A stretch of DNA of 27,769 nt from Xylaria sp. FL1777 (GCA_022578965.1 MU400883.1:1-27769), one strand, 5' to 3'. Positions 1 through 11,650 are shown, counted from the first letter of the stretch. The notes: generated from the sequence alone by a model not told the origin. Numbers and translations are program-made.

Positions 1-100
1 TTAATAAATAGTAATTAATAAATAATAGCTAATAAATAATAGCTAATAATAGTAAATAGTAGTTAATAATAATAAAGAATAGCTAATAATAATTAATAAT

Positions 101-160
101 AGCTTTTATATAAAAAAAAAAAAAAAATAGAAATTTTATTTAAGTTAAAAATTTTTAAGT
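101..160 (+). repeat. Block copy 1 of the 5' array
   Basis: First of five copies of the interspersed block. It has an expanded A-run (16 A) in place of the ATGTAAAAAAATAAAAC segment, then the shared GAAATTTTATTTAAGTTAAA core. Confidence 0.65.
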
Positions 161-226
161 ATTAATAATAAGTTAATAAGTAATAATAATGAATTAATAA
201 GTAATAAAAATAAGTTAATAAATAAT

Positions 227-281
227 AAATTTTATGTAAAAAAATAAAACGGAAATTTTATTAAAGTTAAAAAGTTTTAAG
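227..281 (+). repeat. Block copy 2 of the 5' array
   Basis: Second block copy, with TTTTATGTAAAAAAATAAAAC upstream of the core. The core has GG in place of AG and TTAAAG in place of TTTAAG. The next equivalent copy in the following higher-order unit is copy 4. Confidence 0.65.
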
Positions 282-422
282 TAATAATAATAGCAATAAT
301 AAGTTAATAAGTAATAAAAGTAAGTTAATAAATAATAATAATAAATTAATAAGTAGTAAAAATAAGTTGATAAATAGTAGTAATAAGTTAATAAGTAATA
401 ATATAAAGGTTAATAAGTAATA

Positions 423-480
423 GATTTTATGTAAAAAAATAAAACAGAAATTTTATTTAAGTTAAAAAATCGTAAAAAGT
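423..480 (+). repeat. Block copy 3 of the 5' array
   Basis: Third block copy, lying 317 bp after copy 1 by the core anchor. It continues into a TCGTAAAAAGTAATAATAAA extension shared with copy 4. Confidence 0.65.
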
Positions 481-548
481 AATAATAAATTAATAAATAG
501 CAGTAATAAATTAATAAATAGTAAAAATAAATTAGTAAATAATAGTAA

Positions 549-589
549 TAAAACAAAAATTTTGTTTAAGTTAAAAAGTCGTAAAAAGT
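549..589 (+). repeat. Block copy 4 of the 5' array (left end lost)
   Basis: Fourth block copy. It lacks the GATTTTATGTAAAA left part and has TTTTG in place of TTTTA in the core. It shares the GTCGTAAAAAGTAATAATAA extension with copy 3. Confidence 0.6.
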
Positions 590-739
590 AATAATAAATT
601 AATAAATAATAATAATAAATTAATAAATAATAAAAGTAAATTAATAAATAATAAAAGTAAATTAATAAATAATAATAATAAATTAATAAGTAGTAATATA
701 TAAATTAATAAGTAGTAATACGTAAGTTAATAAATAATA

Positions 740-790
740 GATTTTATATAAAAAAATAAGCTAGAAATTTTATTAAAGTTTAAAGTTTTA
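740..790 (+). repeat. Block copy 5, end of the array
   Basis: Fifth block copy, 317 bp after copy 3 by the core anchor. It has ATAAGCT in place of ATAAAAC before the core. After it the TAA-unit pattern stops and the sequence changes to AGCT/TTTAAA-rich non-repetitive DNA, so this marks the array's right edge. Confidence 0.6.
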
Positions 791-3700
791 GCCTTTTTAA
801 AACTTAGCTTAAATGCTGTTTTATAACTTGTTTTAACATTTTTTTTATATAAATCTTTTTTTAAAAATAGTTAATTTGCAGTAAAGCTTTTTGCACTATG
901 TTTTTAAGCTAAGTAAAGTTAATAAATATATAAAAAAGCAAAATAAGCTTATATATGCAAATTTAAGTTATTAAGCTAACTTTTTTAAACTTAGTAAGCT
1001 AAGTATTAAAGCAATAATAATTATTTATAAATTAATAGCTATTAATAAATTAAAAGCTTTATAAAAGTAGTTAAGTTATTTAATTTTTTGCTAGCTATTA
1101 TGCGCTATAGTTGCTATAATGTAAAATATATTAAGCAAACTTAGTAATAAAATGCATAATTTATAAAAAAAAACTAGCTTTATTATAATAAACATTAAAT
1201 TAAATATTTATTAACTACTAGCTATATTATAAAAAAACACTAGCTTTATGCTAAATTAAATACTTGTTATAAATATAAGTTATTTAATATTTAAGTATAC
1301 TGCAATATAAGCTATAAATATTCTAGGTTTTTATAAACCTACGTATAAAAAAGCACTTAGATTTTTTTTCGTTTTTTATTTTTATATATTTATAAAGCTT
1401 GCTTACTTTTTTAAAATACTATTTGTTGTTATGCTTGCTTTTATAAGTATAATTTTCTTAAAGAACTACTTATAGCTTTATTATTTAAAATAGCATAAAA
1501 GTTATTAAGCTTGTTTTTTAGTTTTAATAATTATTGTTTAAGCTTAATATATAGCTAGTTTTTTAGCTAATTATAAATTATAGTAATAAAAAAACTTTTT
1601 TAATAATTGTTTTTTTATAAGCGTAAACAAAACATTTAATAAGCTAAGTTTTTTTTTAAAGCTTATATGTTTTATTATTTATTAACTTTTAAACAAAAAA
1701 GCTATATAACAAATTAATACTTTAAGAAATAATAAAAAGGAAAATTAAAAAAAACAGTTCTTTAATAAAATAAGCTTTGCTTTAATTACTATATTTATTA
1801 TTATTAATAGGTTTTAGTTTATATAAGTAATTATTATAGCATAATTTGCTTTTAATAAATAATAAAATGCTTTTTAAATAAGTAATAAAATTATAGCTAC
1901 ATTAATAACTTTATTAAAGCTAAAACTTAAGTAGTTTAACTATAATTAATTTCTTTATGTTATAAAGTTAAATAGCTAATTTTAGCATATAATCGTTATT
2001 TAGTTAATTTTATTAGTAGTTATATATTTGTTTTAAAAATTAAGCTATATATATTTAAATATAAGTAATTATATAGCAAAACTATAAATAACTTATTATA
2101 TTAATTATTGTTTATTTAATAGTGCTTTTTTTATTTAAATAATTATAATAATTTTAAGGCTAATATATATTAATAATTTTAACTTTAAAAAAAATATATT
2201 TATTAAACTAAAAACTAATGTTTTTTAAAGCTTATAAATAATTTATAATAATTAATATAAATTATATAGCTTTATATTAGCAATAGCTTATTTAAATTTT
2301 TGTTTTATTAACTTTTATTAGCAAAGCTTTAGCTTACTATAATTATAATAAGTAATAAAGAGTTAAAGCTTAACTTTAAAAAAAAAGCCTAAAAAACGGC
2401 TATTATATTTTAAAAAAATAGCAAGCATACAAATTACTTAATTTTAATACAAAGAAATAATAATAATAAATACTAATATAAAGCTTTTTTAAGTTTTATA
2501 ATTAAAATAAGTATAATTTAAATCTTTTAATAAAGAATAATTAAAAAATAAATTTAATATTAATAGCTATAATAATTTTAGCTTTAATAGCATATATTAC
2601 CGTTATTATAGTTAAAAAGCTTATAGTTAAACTTTAAGCTTAATTAGCTAGTTTACTTTACTATATATATTAGTTTAATTAAGCCTTTTTTTTTTAGAAA
2701 ACTTTATACTTTTTATTAAGTATAATACAAAATTAAAACTTTTACTATAAAAAAATTAAAGTATTTAAAACAAACATTTGCTTAAATATATTAATATAAA
2801 ATAATAAAATAAAATCTAAGGTTTTATTTTATTAGTTTTTAAAACTACTATAATAATTAATAAAAATAATTAAAAGTATTAATATTTAATTATTAAAAGT
2901 GAAATTCTTAAATTTATTAAAAACTAACTATTATAAAACCATTTATTAAAAATGTTTCTATTAATTAAGAATAAAAGTTAAAAAATTAAAAACATTTAAA
3001 TATTATTATAATTTTAACTATAAATTATGCTAACTAAAAATTAAACAATATTTTTTTTTAATTTGTTTAATACTTTATAAAAAATTAAAGTCTTTAAGTT
3101 TTAAAGAAAATATAGTTATAAAGCTAAAACTTAAAAAAATTAACAAAAAAGCATTACTAAAAGTAAATAAAACTATAAAGCTTTACTTTAAAAAATATAG
3201 CTTGTTATAAGTTTAATAAAATGCTATAAAATGTATTAATTATATAATAATTTAGCGCTATTTTATAGTAAAAAATAAAGTAATAAAAAATTCTTATTAG
3301 CTATATTTTTAAATTACAAAAAAGCTTTATAAAAAGCACTTATTATTAAACATGCTTTAAAAAAAGTATATAATAAAGTATAATAGCTTTAATATAATAA
3401 AAAAATAAATGCTTAAAGTAATTTATAGTTAAGCTTTTATATAGTATTTATAAAAAGCAGCTTTAAAAATTTAACAAAAATAAATATTATTATTTCTTTT
3501 AGTAAAAATAAAATAAAAAAAGTTTTAAATGCTTAAAAAAAAGTTTATTAACGTCATAAAAATAACGTTTTATTTTTTATTAATATAATAAAAAACTTAT
3601 AGCTTAATTTAATTTAATACAAAAAAACTTACTAAGTTAATTAAACAATTATTATTTAAGCTTAAAAAAGTAAATAAATTTTGCTAGTATTAAACATTTA

Positions 3701-3837
3701 ATTATATAAAAAAGCTTTTAATTTAACCGTAATATAATAGCATTTTATTATTATTATTTAATGTAATATTAGCTAATATAACAAATATTAAGCTTATTTT
3801 TTATAATATAAAAAAGTAAATATATTAATTTTATAAT
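791..3837. other. Gene-free AT-rich mutated DNA
   Basis: No open frame of useful length or recognisable motif is seen on either strand. The DNA is dominated by TTAA, TATA, AGCT and AAGCTT words. Remaining C is mostly followed by T, as expected after C-to-T loss at CpA and CpG on both strands. A minor hairpin (TAGGTTT, 4-base loop, AAACCTA) lies at 1324-1341. I could not identify the original sequence. Confidence 0.6.
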
Positions 3838-3930
3838 AAGCTTAAATTGCGCTAAGCTATTATAATACGTAAAAAACAGTAAGCTATATTTAATATAGCT
3901 TAAAATATATATTAATTTTATAAAAAATTA
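3838..3930 (+). repeat. Dispersed repeat block A, copy 1
   Basis: This 93 bp segment matches 21439-21531 in the same orientation without gaps and with about 11 mismatches (about 88% identity by hand count). The shared segment includes CTAAGCTATTATAAT and a central AAGCTATAT..ATATAGCTT inverted motif. Most differences are transitions, as expected for two copies decaying by C-to-T mutation. It lies 100 bp upstream of block B copy 1. Identity of the parent element is unknown. Confidence 0.8.
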
Positions 3931-3979
3931 TAGCTTTTTTAAGTAAGTTTAAATGTTTAAAGCAAAAAAAACAAAGCTA

Positions 3980-4000
3980 GCTATGCTATAATAGCATAGC
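3980..4000. repeat. Perfect hairpin with 9 bp arms
   Basis: Arms GCTATGCTA (3980-3988) and TAGCATAGC (3992-4000) flank a 3-base loop, and AGCT words lie just outside. It sits between blocks A and B. The arms keep several G/C bases in otherwise depleted DNA. Confidence 0.5.
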
Positions 4001-4030
4001 TTATAGCTTTATATATTAAAAAAAATATAT

Positions 4031-4340
4031 ATTAAAGTAAAATAAAGTAGTTAAATAAGCTAACTAGCTAGTTAAAGTAAGTTTAAGCTAAGTTATATTA
4101 TAGAAATAAAAGTATAAATATTGCGCTAAATTTTAAAGTATAAATTTAATTATTACGCTTAATATTATAAAAATTAGCTATAGTTACTTTATTTATATTA
4201 TTAAATAGCTTTTTAATTAATTGTTTAATTTCTTAATTTATATATAGCTTAATTGCTTAAATATATAAGTTATAATTTATTTTTTTGCAATTAAAGTATT
4301 ATAGTAAATTTTGCGTAATTATATTGCTTTATTTTATTAA
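4031..4340 (+). repeat. Dispersed repeat block B, copy 1
   Basis: This ~310 bp segment aligns to 20702-21009 in direct orientation with about 27 mismatches and a couple of single-base gaps (about 91% identity by hand count). Nearly all differences are transitions. A strongly conserved stretch begins at TATTGCGCTAAATTTTAAAG and continues through TAGCTATAGTTACTTTATTTA. No open frame is kept. The two copies bracket ~16.4 kb that includes the transposon relic. A long terminal repeat origin is possible but unproven, because no matching duplication, primer-binding site or polypurine tract could be recognised. Confidence 0.85.
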
Positions 4341-7300
4341 TGTTTTTAATAAAGCTAATTTTTTATTTATTATAAATAATATTATAAAACTAACAAACAA
4401 GCAATTTATTATTGCTAACTTATATGTTTAATTTATTTATTTATTAATTGTTATAATTTTTATAAGCAAAATATAATATATTATATTTAGCTATTTTAGC
4501 TAATAATAAACAAAGCTTGCTTAGCATAAATAGTTTAATTATAATTAGTAATAAACATTTAAACTAGCAGCTTTTAATTATTAAAGCTTAAAACAAACGT
4601 ATAAAAATATTAAACTATTTTTTTTAATTTAGTTTATAAAGCGTTTTTATTTCTTTTAGCAAAATAATAATTAAGTATTAAAATGCTAATATAATTTTTA
4701 AAATAGTATAACTAAAAAACTATTTATTAAAAACCTTTAAAAAGCTAAATAAAAAAGGTTTTTGCTAAAAAGCTAGTGCTTTATAAAAAAAAAAGCACGA
4801 TTGCTTTTATATAAGCAAGAAAAAATAAAAAACAAGCTTAAAAAAAAAATAAAAGTTGCAAAAATTTCTAAAAGCTATAATATAAACAAGTTTAATGCTT
4901 ATTTATATTAAATAAGTTTAAGTTTACATATTAATATATAAAGCTTTTAATAATTAAAAATATATTTTGTTTTTTAAGCTAATATAGTTTTTTATTAAAA
5001 ACTAAAAAGCAAGGTTTTTTAAGTATAAATTAGCTATTGTTTAAAGACTTTATATAAAATATAACTATTGCTTTTTTATAGCATTTAGTATTAAATAAAA
5101 AAGGTTTAAAAAAAAAAAAAGCATGTTATTTTTATAAATAAAAAGCTATAAAAAAATAAAGCTTACTTAATAAAACTTATATAAAGCAAAGCAAGCTAAA
5201 CTAAAAAACAAAAAAACTAAACGCTATAAAGCATATAAAAAAATAAAAACATATAAAAAGCAAAAATATAAAAGCATTTAAAGAAAAACTTAAAAGGCTA
5301 TAAAAAATAAGCTAGCAGTTTTTATAAATATAAACAAAAAAAATTATTAAGTTTTTTAAAAAAAACGTTTAAAAAAATAGCACAAAAAAACTTAAATATT
5401 TAAAATATTTAAAAATCTTTAGTACTTTATATTTTTCTTTTTTTTAAACTTATATTTTTACTTAATTTATTTTTATTATTTTTTGCAGCTTATTTTTTTT
5501 GTTATTTTTATATAAACTTTACTTTGTTTTATTATATTATTTAAAAGTTTAAAAACTATAGTTTAGTTAAATAATTTAGCTATAAAAAATTATTAGATTT
5601 TCTTATATTAATATATAAAAAACATTAAAACTATTTATAAATAAAAAAAATAAAAATAATTAGCTTATTATTTTTAAAAAATATTAAAATAACTTTATTT
5701 AGCTTAAGCTATTTTAATAATAAATATAATGCTAAAATTAAGCTATTATTTATGCTTTTTAACTTAAAATTAAATTAATATTTATTATTTAATAAATTAA
5801 AAGTTAATAAATAGCTAAATAATTTAAATGCTTTTTTTTATATAAAGCGCTTTAAAAACATTAATAAAATTAAATAAGTTTTTATTTATTATAATATTTT
5901 TTAAACAAAAAAAATAATAAAAATAATACTAAAAAATTGCTTATTTTAAATAAAAGCTTATAAACTGCTTAAGCAAAAGTTTAAGCTTTAAAACTTTAAG
6001 CAAAATAAGTTTACTATTATTATATTATAGAATTTTAAAGCTTGCTTAAAAGCTATATATTTTACTAATTTTAAAACTTATTTTTTTTAGTATTAAATAT
6101 ATGCTAAAAATATTAAAGCTTAAAAAAATTATTACTTTAATTTTTAATTTATTTAAAGTTTGCTTAAAAAACTAAATTAAAATATTATTAATAAAATAAT
6201 AAAGTTTTTTAAAAAGGTATATAATAACTTAAACAAAATGTTTTATAAAAACTTTTATAAAATGTTAAACAACTAAATTAATAAAGAGTTTAAGCTAAAC
6301 TTTTATTTTAAAAAAATAAAAAAAGCATATAAAGCATAAAAAAAAATTAATTATTTATATAATTATAATTTTAATAAGCTTTTATATATTATTATTAATA
6401 TTGCTAAGCTAGCTATTAATATAATTATATTAGCTATTAAAACAGTTATTATTAAAAAGCAGCAAATAAAGTTAGCTTAATATTTTGCTTATAATTAAAA
6501 CATAAATAATATTATTAAGCAAATATAATAACTAAAATTAAAGCAAAAAAATGCAGTAATTATAAAAAAAAAACTAAAGAAATGCTAAAAAAACTACAAA
6601 ATTAATATGTTTAGCTAATTAATTAAAAACTATAAATATTATAATATTACAAAATTAATATAAACTTATTAAAAAAGCAAATGTTTAATATTAATTTTAT
6701 AACTTTTAAATATTTATAAAAAAGTAAATATAACTTTAAAAAACAAAAATAAAGCAAATAATTATTTAATTTCTGATAATAAATAAAGTTAAATAATCTT
6801 TATTTAATAAAAAGAATTATTTGTTAAAAATGTAGCATAAATAATTATTATATTTATAAATGCAGCTTTATTTATAAATTAAAAAAAGAAAATATTATAT
6901 ATTAAAACTTTAAATAGTATTTAAAAAAGCTAGAATCCTTTGCTAGCTTTAAATATATAAAGGTTTTTTTTAAAGTTATAAAAATTAGCAAAAATAAAAA
7001 GAAAATTCTTAATGCTACATTAAAATAAATATATAACTTTATTTTAAGTAATAATAAGCTATTAAAACAAAAAGCTTATTATTAACTATAGAAAAAAAAC
7101 TTTATTTTAAATAATAAAAATCTAAATATTAAAATACAAAGCAAGCAAAAAAAACTAAAAAAAAAAAGCTTTATTAGCTAAATAATAAGCAACTAAGCTA
7201 GTTTTTAAATAAAAAGTCTAATAATTAAACTAGTATGCTTTATAAAATAAAACTAATAAAAATTTAGAACGTTAAAAAAAATAATTTAATAAATAATAAA

Positions 7301-9834
7301 TTAAATAATAGGTTTATTATAATTAATTAAAACTTTATATAAAGTACTTTTTATAATAAAAATAGCACTAAAGTTTTATAAAGCTATATATTAAGCAAAA
7401 AAATTAGTATAAATGTATTTTAAGCTAATTATTATAAGCTTTTAATTAAAAAAGCTGCTTTTTACTAAATAAAAAGTAAAAAAAGGCTTAAAAAACAAAA
7501 GAAAAAGCTTTTTATAAGTTAAACAATTAAAAAAATTCATTTAAACAATAATAAATCTTTTATTTAACTTAATACTAAAAATATATAAATAAATAATAAT
7601 TTTTTTAAGCAAAATGCTTTATTAAAACTAAAAAGTTTTAATTATTAAAAGCTTTAAAGGATTTAATTAGTAAAGCTTATAAAAAAAAGCTTAAAATTTA
7701 AAAAAATATAAGCTAAAAAGTTTAAAAACTTTTTAAATAAAAAAATAAATATTACTTTTAAAGATTTTATATTAAAAGTTCTAAAATATTTTAGTGTTTT
7801 TATTTAAACAATTGCTTAAATAAAAGCTAAATTATATTTTAAAGCAATAAAAGCTTTTAAGCTAATACTAAAAACAATATTACTATTTTTAAATAACTTT
7901 AATAAAAGTTTAAATTAGCAAATTAAATTAAATATATTATAGCTTATTTTAAAAAAAAAAGGCAATAAATTAAAATATAAAGCTTAATTAAAAACTTTAT
8001 TACAAGAAATTTTAACTTAAATAAACATAAAGAATGCTTTTTTTTATAAAAACATAAACTTTTTAAAAAATAATATAAAATTTTAATAGCTAGCAATTAA
8101 AAAAGCATAAAAAAGTTCTTAGCTAGTATTATAATTAACTAATTAACTTAATAAACATAAATTATTTAATAATACTTATAAAACTAGCTTTTTATTAAAC
8201 TATTTAATAGTATAAATAAATAAAAAAATAAAATATAATAGTTTTATTATATTTATTTATATGTTTTAATTAAGCTTTATAGCTGCTTTTTTAAAAAAAC
8301 AGCGCTATAAAATAATAAAAGTTCTTTATAATTAAAACTAATAAAATAATTAAATAATATTATTTTTTGCTTATATTGCTTTAAACTTTTAAACGTTAAA
8401 AAATAAGCTAAAGTTTAATAAAATGTTTTTTAAGATTTTAAACTAATATAATATTATATATTTATTATTTCAAAACAACTTAAAGCAGCAAAAATTACTA
8501 ATTATTATACTTATATTACTTTTAAAAAAAATAGTATTTTTAACTAAACTTTAATTTAGTGCTAATTTTACGTTAATAATGCTAAAAAAAAAAATAAGCT
8601 TAAAAAGTTAATATAACTAACATTAATAGTTTTAAAAAGTGCTAATTAAATTTTTAACTTTTTTAAAATAAAAATTTATAAAAAGCATAATAATTATAAT
8701 AGTAATAATAGCTTAAGTTTATTTAAAAAAACATTAAAGTATAAATTTTATAATAAAAAAAACTTAAGCTTAATAAATTACTTTAATTAAAAATATTTAA
8801 GCTTTTTAAATTTATGCTTTATATTAGTTTTGCTATTAAAACTATAAAGTATTTTAGCTATATTTTTAAGCGTTATAAAGCTAAAAAAATATATATAGCT
8901 TTGCTTAAAGTTTATTATAAAAATAAAAAACAAAATCCATAAAAAAAATATTATTAGAATTATTAATTTTAAAACATAATTTAGCATTATTATAAACTTA
9001 TTTATTAATAAAAATAGCTTTATTACTAAAAATATAAATATAACTTAAAAAAAGTTTAATTAAATTAATAATTTTATTAAATATATAAAATGCTTAAAAA
9101 TTATTATTTAAATAAACAAAAAATTGCTATTTTTTTTATTATATATAATTAGCAAAAAATAAACTATTTATTTTTTATTGCTAAAAATAAACTTTATTAT
9201 AAAGTTTTAAATAAGTTTATATTTTTAAAGCTTTTATATAATAGCTAGTATAATACTTAAAACAAGCTAAATTATTATATTAATAATAAATTATATTAAA
9301 AAACTAAGTTTAAAAGCTTAAAATTATTAATAATTAAAAAACTAATATATATTTGCTAAACTATTAGCTTAGTAAATAAGCTATATAAAGCATAAAAATA
9401 TTAAACCTTAATTAAAAAATCTAATAATTAATAAAAAAAAGCAAAAAAAAAATTAAAAAAACATAATTTAAAAAAATATATAAATATAAACTTTTAAAAA
9501 GATTAAAACTTATATCATAATATAATGTTAATAACTTTTTTAACTTTTTTTATATAAAATATTAAACTTTTTAAAAACTTGAAAATATAAAATAATAACA
9601 AAGTTTATGTTATTTTTAATAATAATTAACTACTTAAAATATTTTTAATTATAATAAAAAAAACACTAAAGCAAAAAAACGCTAAAAGATTAATAATTAT
9701 AAAAACTAAAAATTCAATATATAAATTAAAAAGCAAATATAATTTAATTATAACTTTAGTTTAAATACTATTAACGTTTTAAGCTTTAAAAACTAATAAA
9801 TTAATAAAAAATAAAACAATAATTTTAAATATAA
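4341..9834. other. Gene-free AT-rich mutated DNA
   Basis: Nearly 5.5 kb without a recognisable gene. Open frames are short and rich in Lys, Ile, Phe, Leu, Tyr and Asn, as expected of AT-rich noise. Local structure includes three consecutive hairpins at 4729-4818 and one at 6926-6950 (AAAGCTAG / CTAGCTTT). An A-rich patch at about 5100-5400 is followed directly by a T-rich patch at about 5400-5540. The A-rich patch has a short lysine-rich open frame at 5174-5280, which could be a remnant of a charged protein region but cannot be assigned. Confidence 0.55.
4729..4818. repeat. Run of three perfect hairpins
   Basis: Three inverted repeats follow one another. AAAAACCTTT (4729-4738) pairs with AAAGGTTTTT (4754-4763). 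GTGCTTT (4776-4782) pairs with AAAGCAC (4792-4798). TTGCTT (4801-4806) pairs with AAGCAA (4813-4818). Each is short, and self-complementary words are frequent in DNA this AT-rich, so a function is not implied. Confidence 0.4.
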
Positions 9835-9836
9835 TA
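9835..9836. other. TA target-site duplication, left
   Basis: A TA dinucleotide directly abuts the outer end of the left TIR (ACGTTAT...) and is mirrored by TA at 11699-11700. Tc1/mariner superfamily elements, including fungal Fot1/Pot2-like ones, insert at TA and duplicate it. TA is very common here, so the evidence is the position at both ends, not the word itself. Confidence 0.75.
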
Positions 9837-9884
9837 ACGTTATTCATAAGCAAGTTATGTATTTAAACGAGTTGCGCACTTTTT
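9837..9884 (+). repeat. Left terminal inverted repeat (48 bp)
   Basis: It begins ACGTTATTCATAAG and ends GTTGCGCACTTTTT. It matches the reverse complement of 11651-11698 over 48 bases with six mismatches, all transitions. Inside are two adjacent ~17 bp direct sub-repeats, 9848-9864 and 9865-9882, that fit a shared pattern AARCRAGTTRYGYA followed by TTT. They may be paired transposase-binding sites. Confidence 0.95.
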
Positions 9885-10172
9885 TAATTAACGCGTACAC
9901 TTTATTTTTGTTATATAATAACTTTACAATAAAACAATGTTTGTAAAATCTAAAGAAGCTAAAATTCTTTTAGCTATTCAAGCTATTTAATTATCTAAAA
10001 AAATTAGCATTTAACGCGCTTCTAAAATTTATAACGTTTTATTTTTAACAATACACGATTGCATTAAAAAACGCACTACAAAAAACAAAACCTACGCTAA
10101 TATACATAAACTTAATCTAATTAAAAAAGACATACTTTTTAACTATATTATTAATCTAAATAAGCAAAAATA

Positions 10173-10182
10173 TTTTTTTTTT
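10173..10182 (+). other. Frameshift site in T10 run of the transposase pseudogene
   Basis: Family-like sequence runs in the ATG frame up to YIINLNKQ just upstream of this point. It resumes downstream as YATIKNIADF in a different frame. Loss of one T or gain of two in this homopolymer accounts for the change. Sequencing or assembly error in a homopolymer is an alternative explanation. Confidence 0.7.
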
Positions 10183-11507
10183 ATGCTACTATAAAAAATA
10201 TAGCTGATTTTTTGTGCAACTTATAAAACGTACTGCTTATTAGTAAGCACTAAGCTTATAACTTTATTAATTGCTACAAAAAGCTTAAAACGCAGTTTAC
10301 GCGTGCTTATAATTATTAGAAAACATTATGCAAAAATCTAAAGATTATTAACGCATAATTTAAGCGTTATATATATATAAAAACGCAATATAACATCCTA
10401 AATAAAAATGTTTAAAACTTTAACGAAACTAGGTTTATAATAAGCTAAATTTACGCATATATAGTTATTATACGCGCTAATTAACATAAAAAGCGTAAAG
10501 CAGTGCAACTTAGTAATAAAAAATAATTAATAGCAATTTGTTCGATTAATTTATGCAGTTTATTTATTTTCTTATATATTATTTTTTAAAGCGCTTTTTA
10601 CTTTTAGCATTAATACAAAAATACTAACCTTTTAACGGATTAAGTACTTAATATTAGTTTTAATAAATAAACAAACAATAATATAAAATTAAAATAAGCA
10701 AAACATTTCAAAAAACATATTTAGCTGTTTTAAAAAAGCATATATTAATTATTAGTGCTAAACTAGCACAAAAGTTATATATTAGCTAAGTTTAAAAAGT
10801 TTTACAAAAAATAAAACATTATAACTATTGCTTTGCTTTTTTATTTGTTATATTTAATTTAGCTACTTAATATTAAGCTTTATAGTTTATTAAAGCAAGT
10901 ATATAGTTATTAAATTAATAAATTTGTTAAGTTATATATTAACTATATTACTAAGCCCAAGTTTTTTATTGCGTTTAAAAAAGCTTATATTGCTATTTTT
11001 ACAAAATTAAACATTAAAAAAAATTTTTAAAGGTTAAAATTAATGCTTTATAATTCGCAAGCAATAATTTTAAAGCTAAATATATAGTTATTATTACTAA
11101 CGCTAATTTTTAATACTGTTAACTTGCTTAAACTTTAAGTTTTTTATATGCTAAAAACTGCTAAAAAAGCAAGCATATAGTTAACTTTTATTAAAAGTTA
11201 AATTTTTAATTACTAAAAAAGCTCCCTAAAGCTAATTTTAAGCATTATTAACTAGCTTATAAAATTAAATCAAATGTTAACGCATTAATTAACCTTTATA
11301 AGCAATAAAAATTAAAAGCTTTGCAAAGCAAATAAAACACTTAGCAAGCGCTAAAAAAATAAAAAAAAGCGCTTATAAAACAAAAATAGTTTTACTATAA
11401 AAAATATAACTAATTTAATTGCCTAAAGAAATACGCAAGATTTAGTACAGTTATAAACGTTAAAAAATTGTAGTAGTAATAAGCTAAGTTTATTATGCTA
11501 GCAACGT

Positions 11508-11549
11508 TGTAAATAATGCAGCAAAACTAGCCATAATTCGAAAACTTAT
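11508..11549 (+). other. Degenerate CCHC zinc knuckle at transposase C-terminus
   Basis: In the corrected frame the codons give Cys-X2-Cys-X4-His-X4-Tyr, with a stop within the first X2. The final Tyr (TAT) would be Cys (TGT) before a G-to-A change, restoring the CX2CX4HX4C pattern. Fot1-like proteins often end with a basic region and such a knuckle. Confidence 0.75.
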
Positions 11550-11650
11550 AATAAGAATATAAAAATAAGTAATAAAATAAAATCCAATTGATTTTTAATA
11601 ATATTTGCTTTAGTTATAAAGTTATTAAGAATTAAACATTAAAGTGTAAT

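Larger units (their letters stand above)
1..790. repeat. TAA-rich tandem array with 317 bp higher-order unit
   Basis: The stretch consists of degenerate 18-21 bp units such as TAAGTTAATAAGTAATAA, with A/G variation, interrupted by five copies of a ~50 bp block. The block core reads roughly GAAATTTTATTTAAGTTAAA and is usually preceded by TTTTATGTAAAAAAATAAAAC. Anchoring on the GAAATTT core, the copies fall at about 129, 251, 446, 555 and 763. Spacings are 122, 195, 109 and 208, so copies 1, 3 and 5 are exactly 317 bp apart (129, 446, 763). This implies two complete higher-order units of 317 bp plus a partial one at the start. The window begins inside the array, so its upstream limit is unknown. 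Copies differ mostly by A/G and T/C changes. No coding potential is seen. It could be a satellite or minisatellite, or internal repeats of a larger element. Confidence 0.8.
9937..11591 (+). pseudogene. RIP-inactivated Fot1/pogo-type transposase
   Basis: This is the remains of a ~551-codon transposase, close to the 540-555 residues usual for fungal Fot1-like proteins. The frame opens at ATG 9937. Its first part reads MFVKSKEAKILLAIQAI-stop-LSKKISI, then RASKIYNV, matching the pipsqueak/CENP-B-type helix-turn-helix start of this family. A one-base indel in the T10 run at 10173-10182 moves the frame, after which it stays open to homology until TGA at 11589-11591. Later landmarks are LKTQFTRAYNY (from 10284), NFNET (10416), KRKAVQLSNK (10491), LVLN-stop-HKSY (10752), ITKPKFFIAFKKAY (10947), SQAIILKLNI (11055) and CKANKTLSKR (11322). 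The end has a zinc-knuckle pattern at 11508-11549 with the last Cys changed to Tyr. About 38 in-frame TAA/TAG codons interrupt it. The three catalytic Asp positions expected from the family all read Asn (10422, 10761, 10869). It cannot make an active protein. Confidence 0.93.

Noticed and set aside
1..790. Decayed telomeric repeat array
   Set aside because: The unit is 18-21 bp and TAA-rich and does not reduce cleanly to TTAGGG/CCCTAA by C-to-T change. The 317 bp higher-order period fits a satellite better.
5174..5280. Short Lys/Ala/Tyr-rich open frame in an A-rich patch
   Set aside because: It resembles charged tails of transposon proteins only in composition and is too short and biased to assign.
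8787..8987. 66-codon open frame on the minus strand with an ATG start
   Set aside because: Its product is almost only Leu, Ile, Phe, Lys, Asn and Tyr, with no motif or homology I recognise. It overlaps an equally plausible short frame on the plus strand (ATG at 8814). This is what chance gives in very AT-rich DNA.
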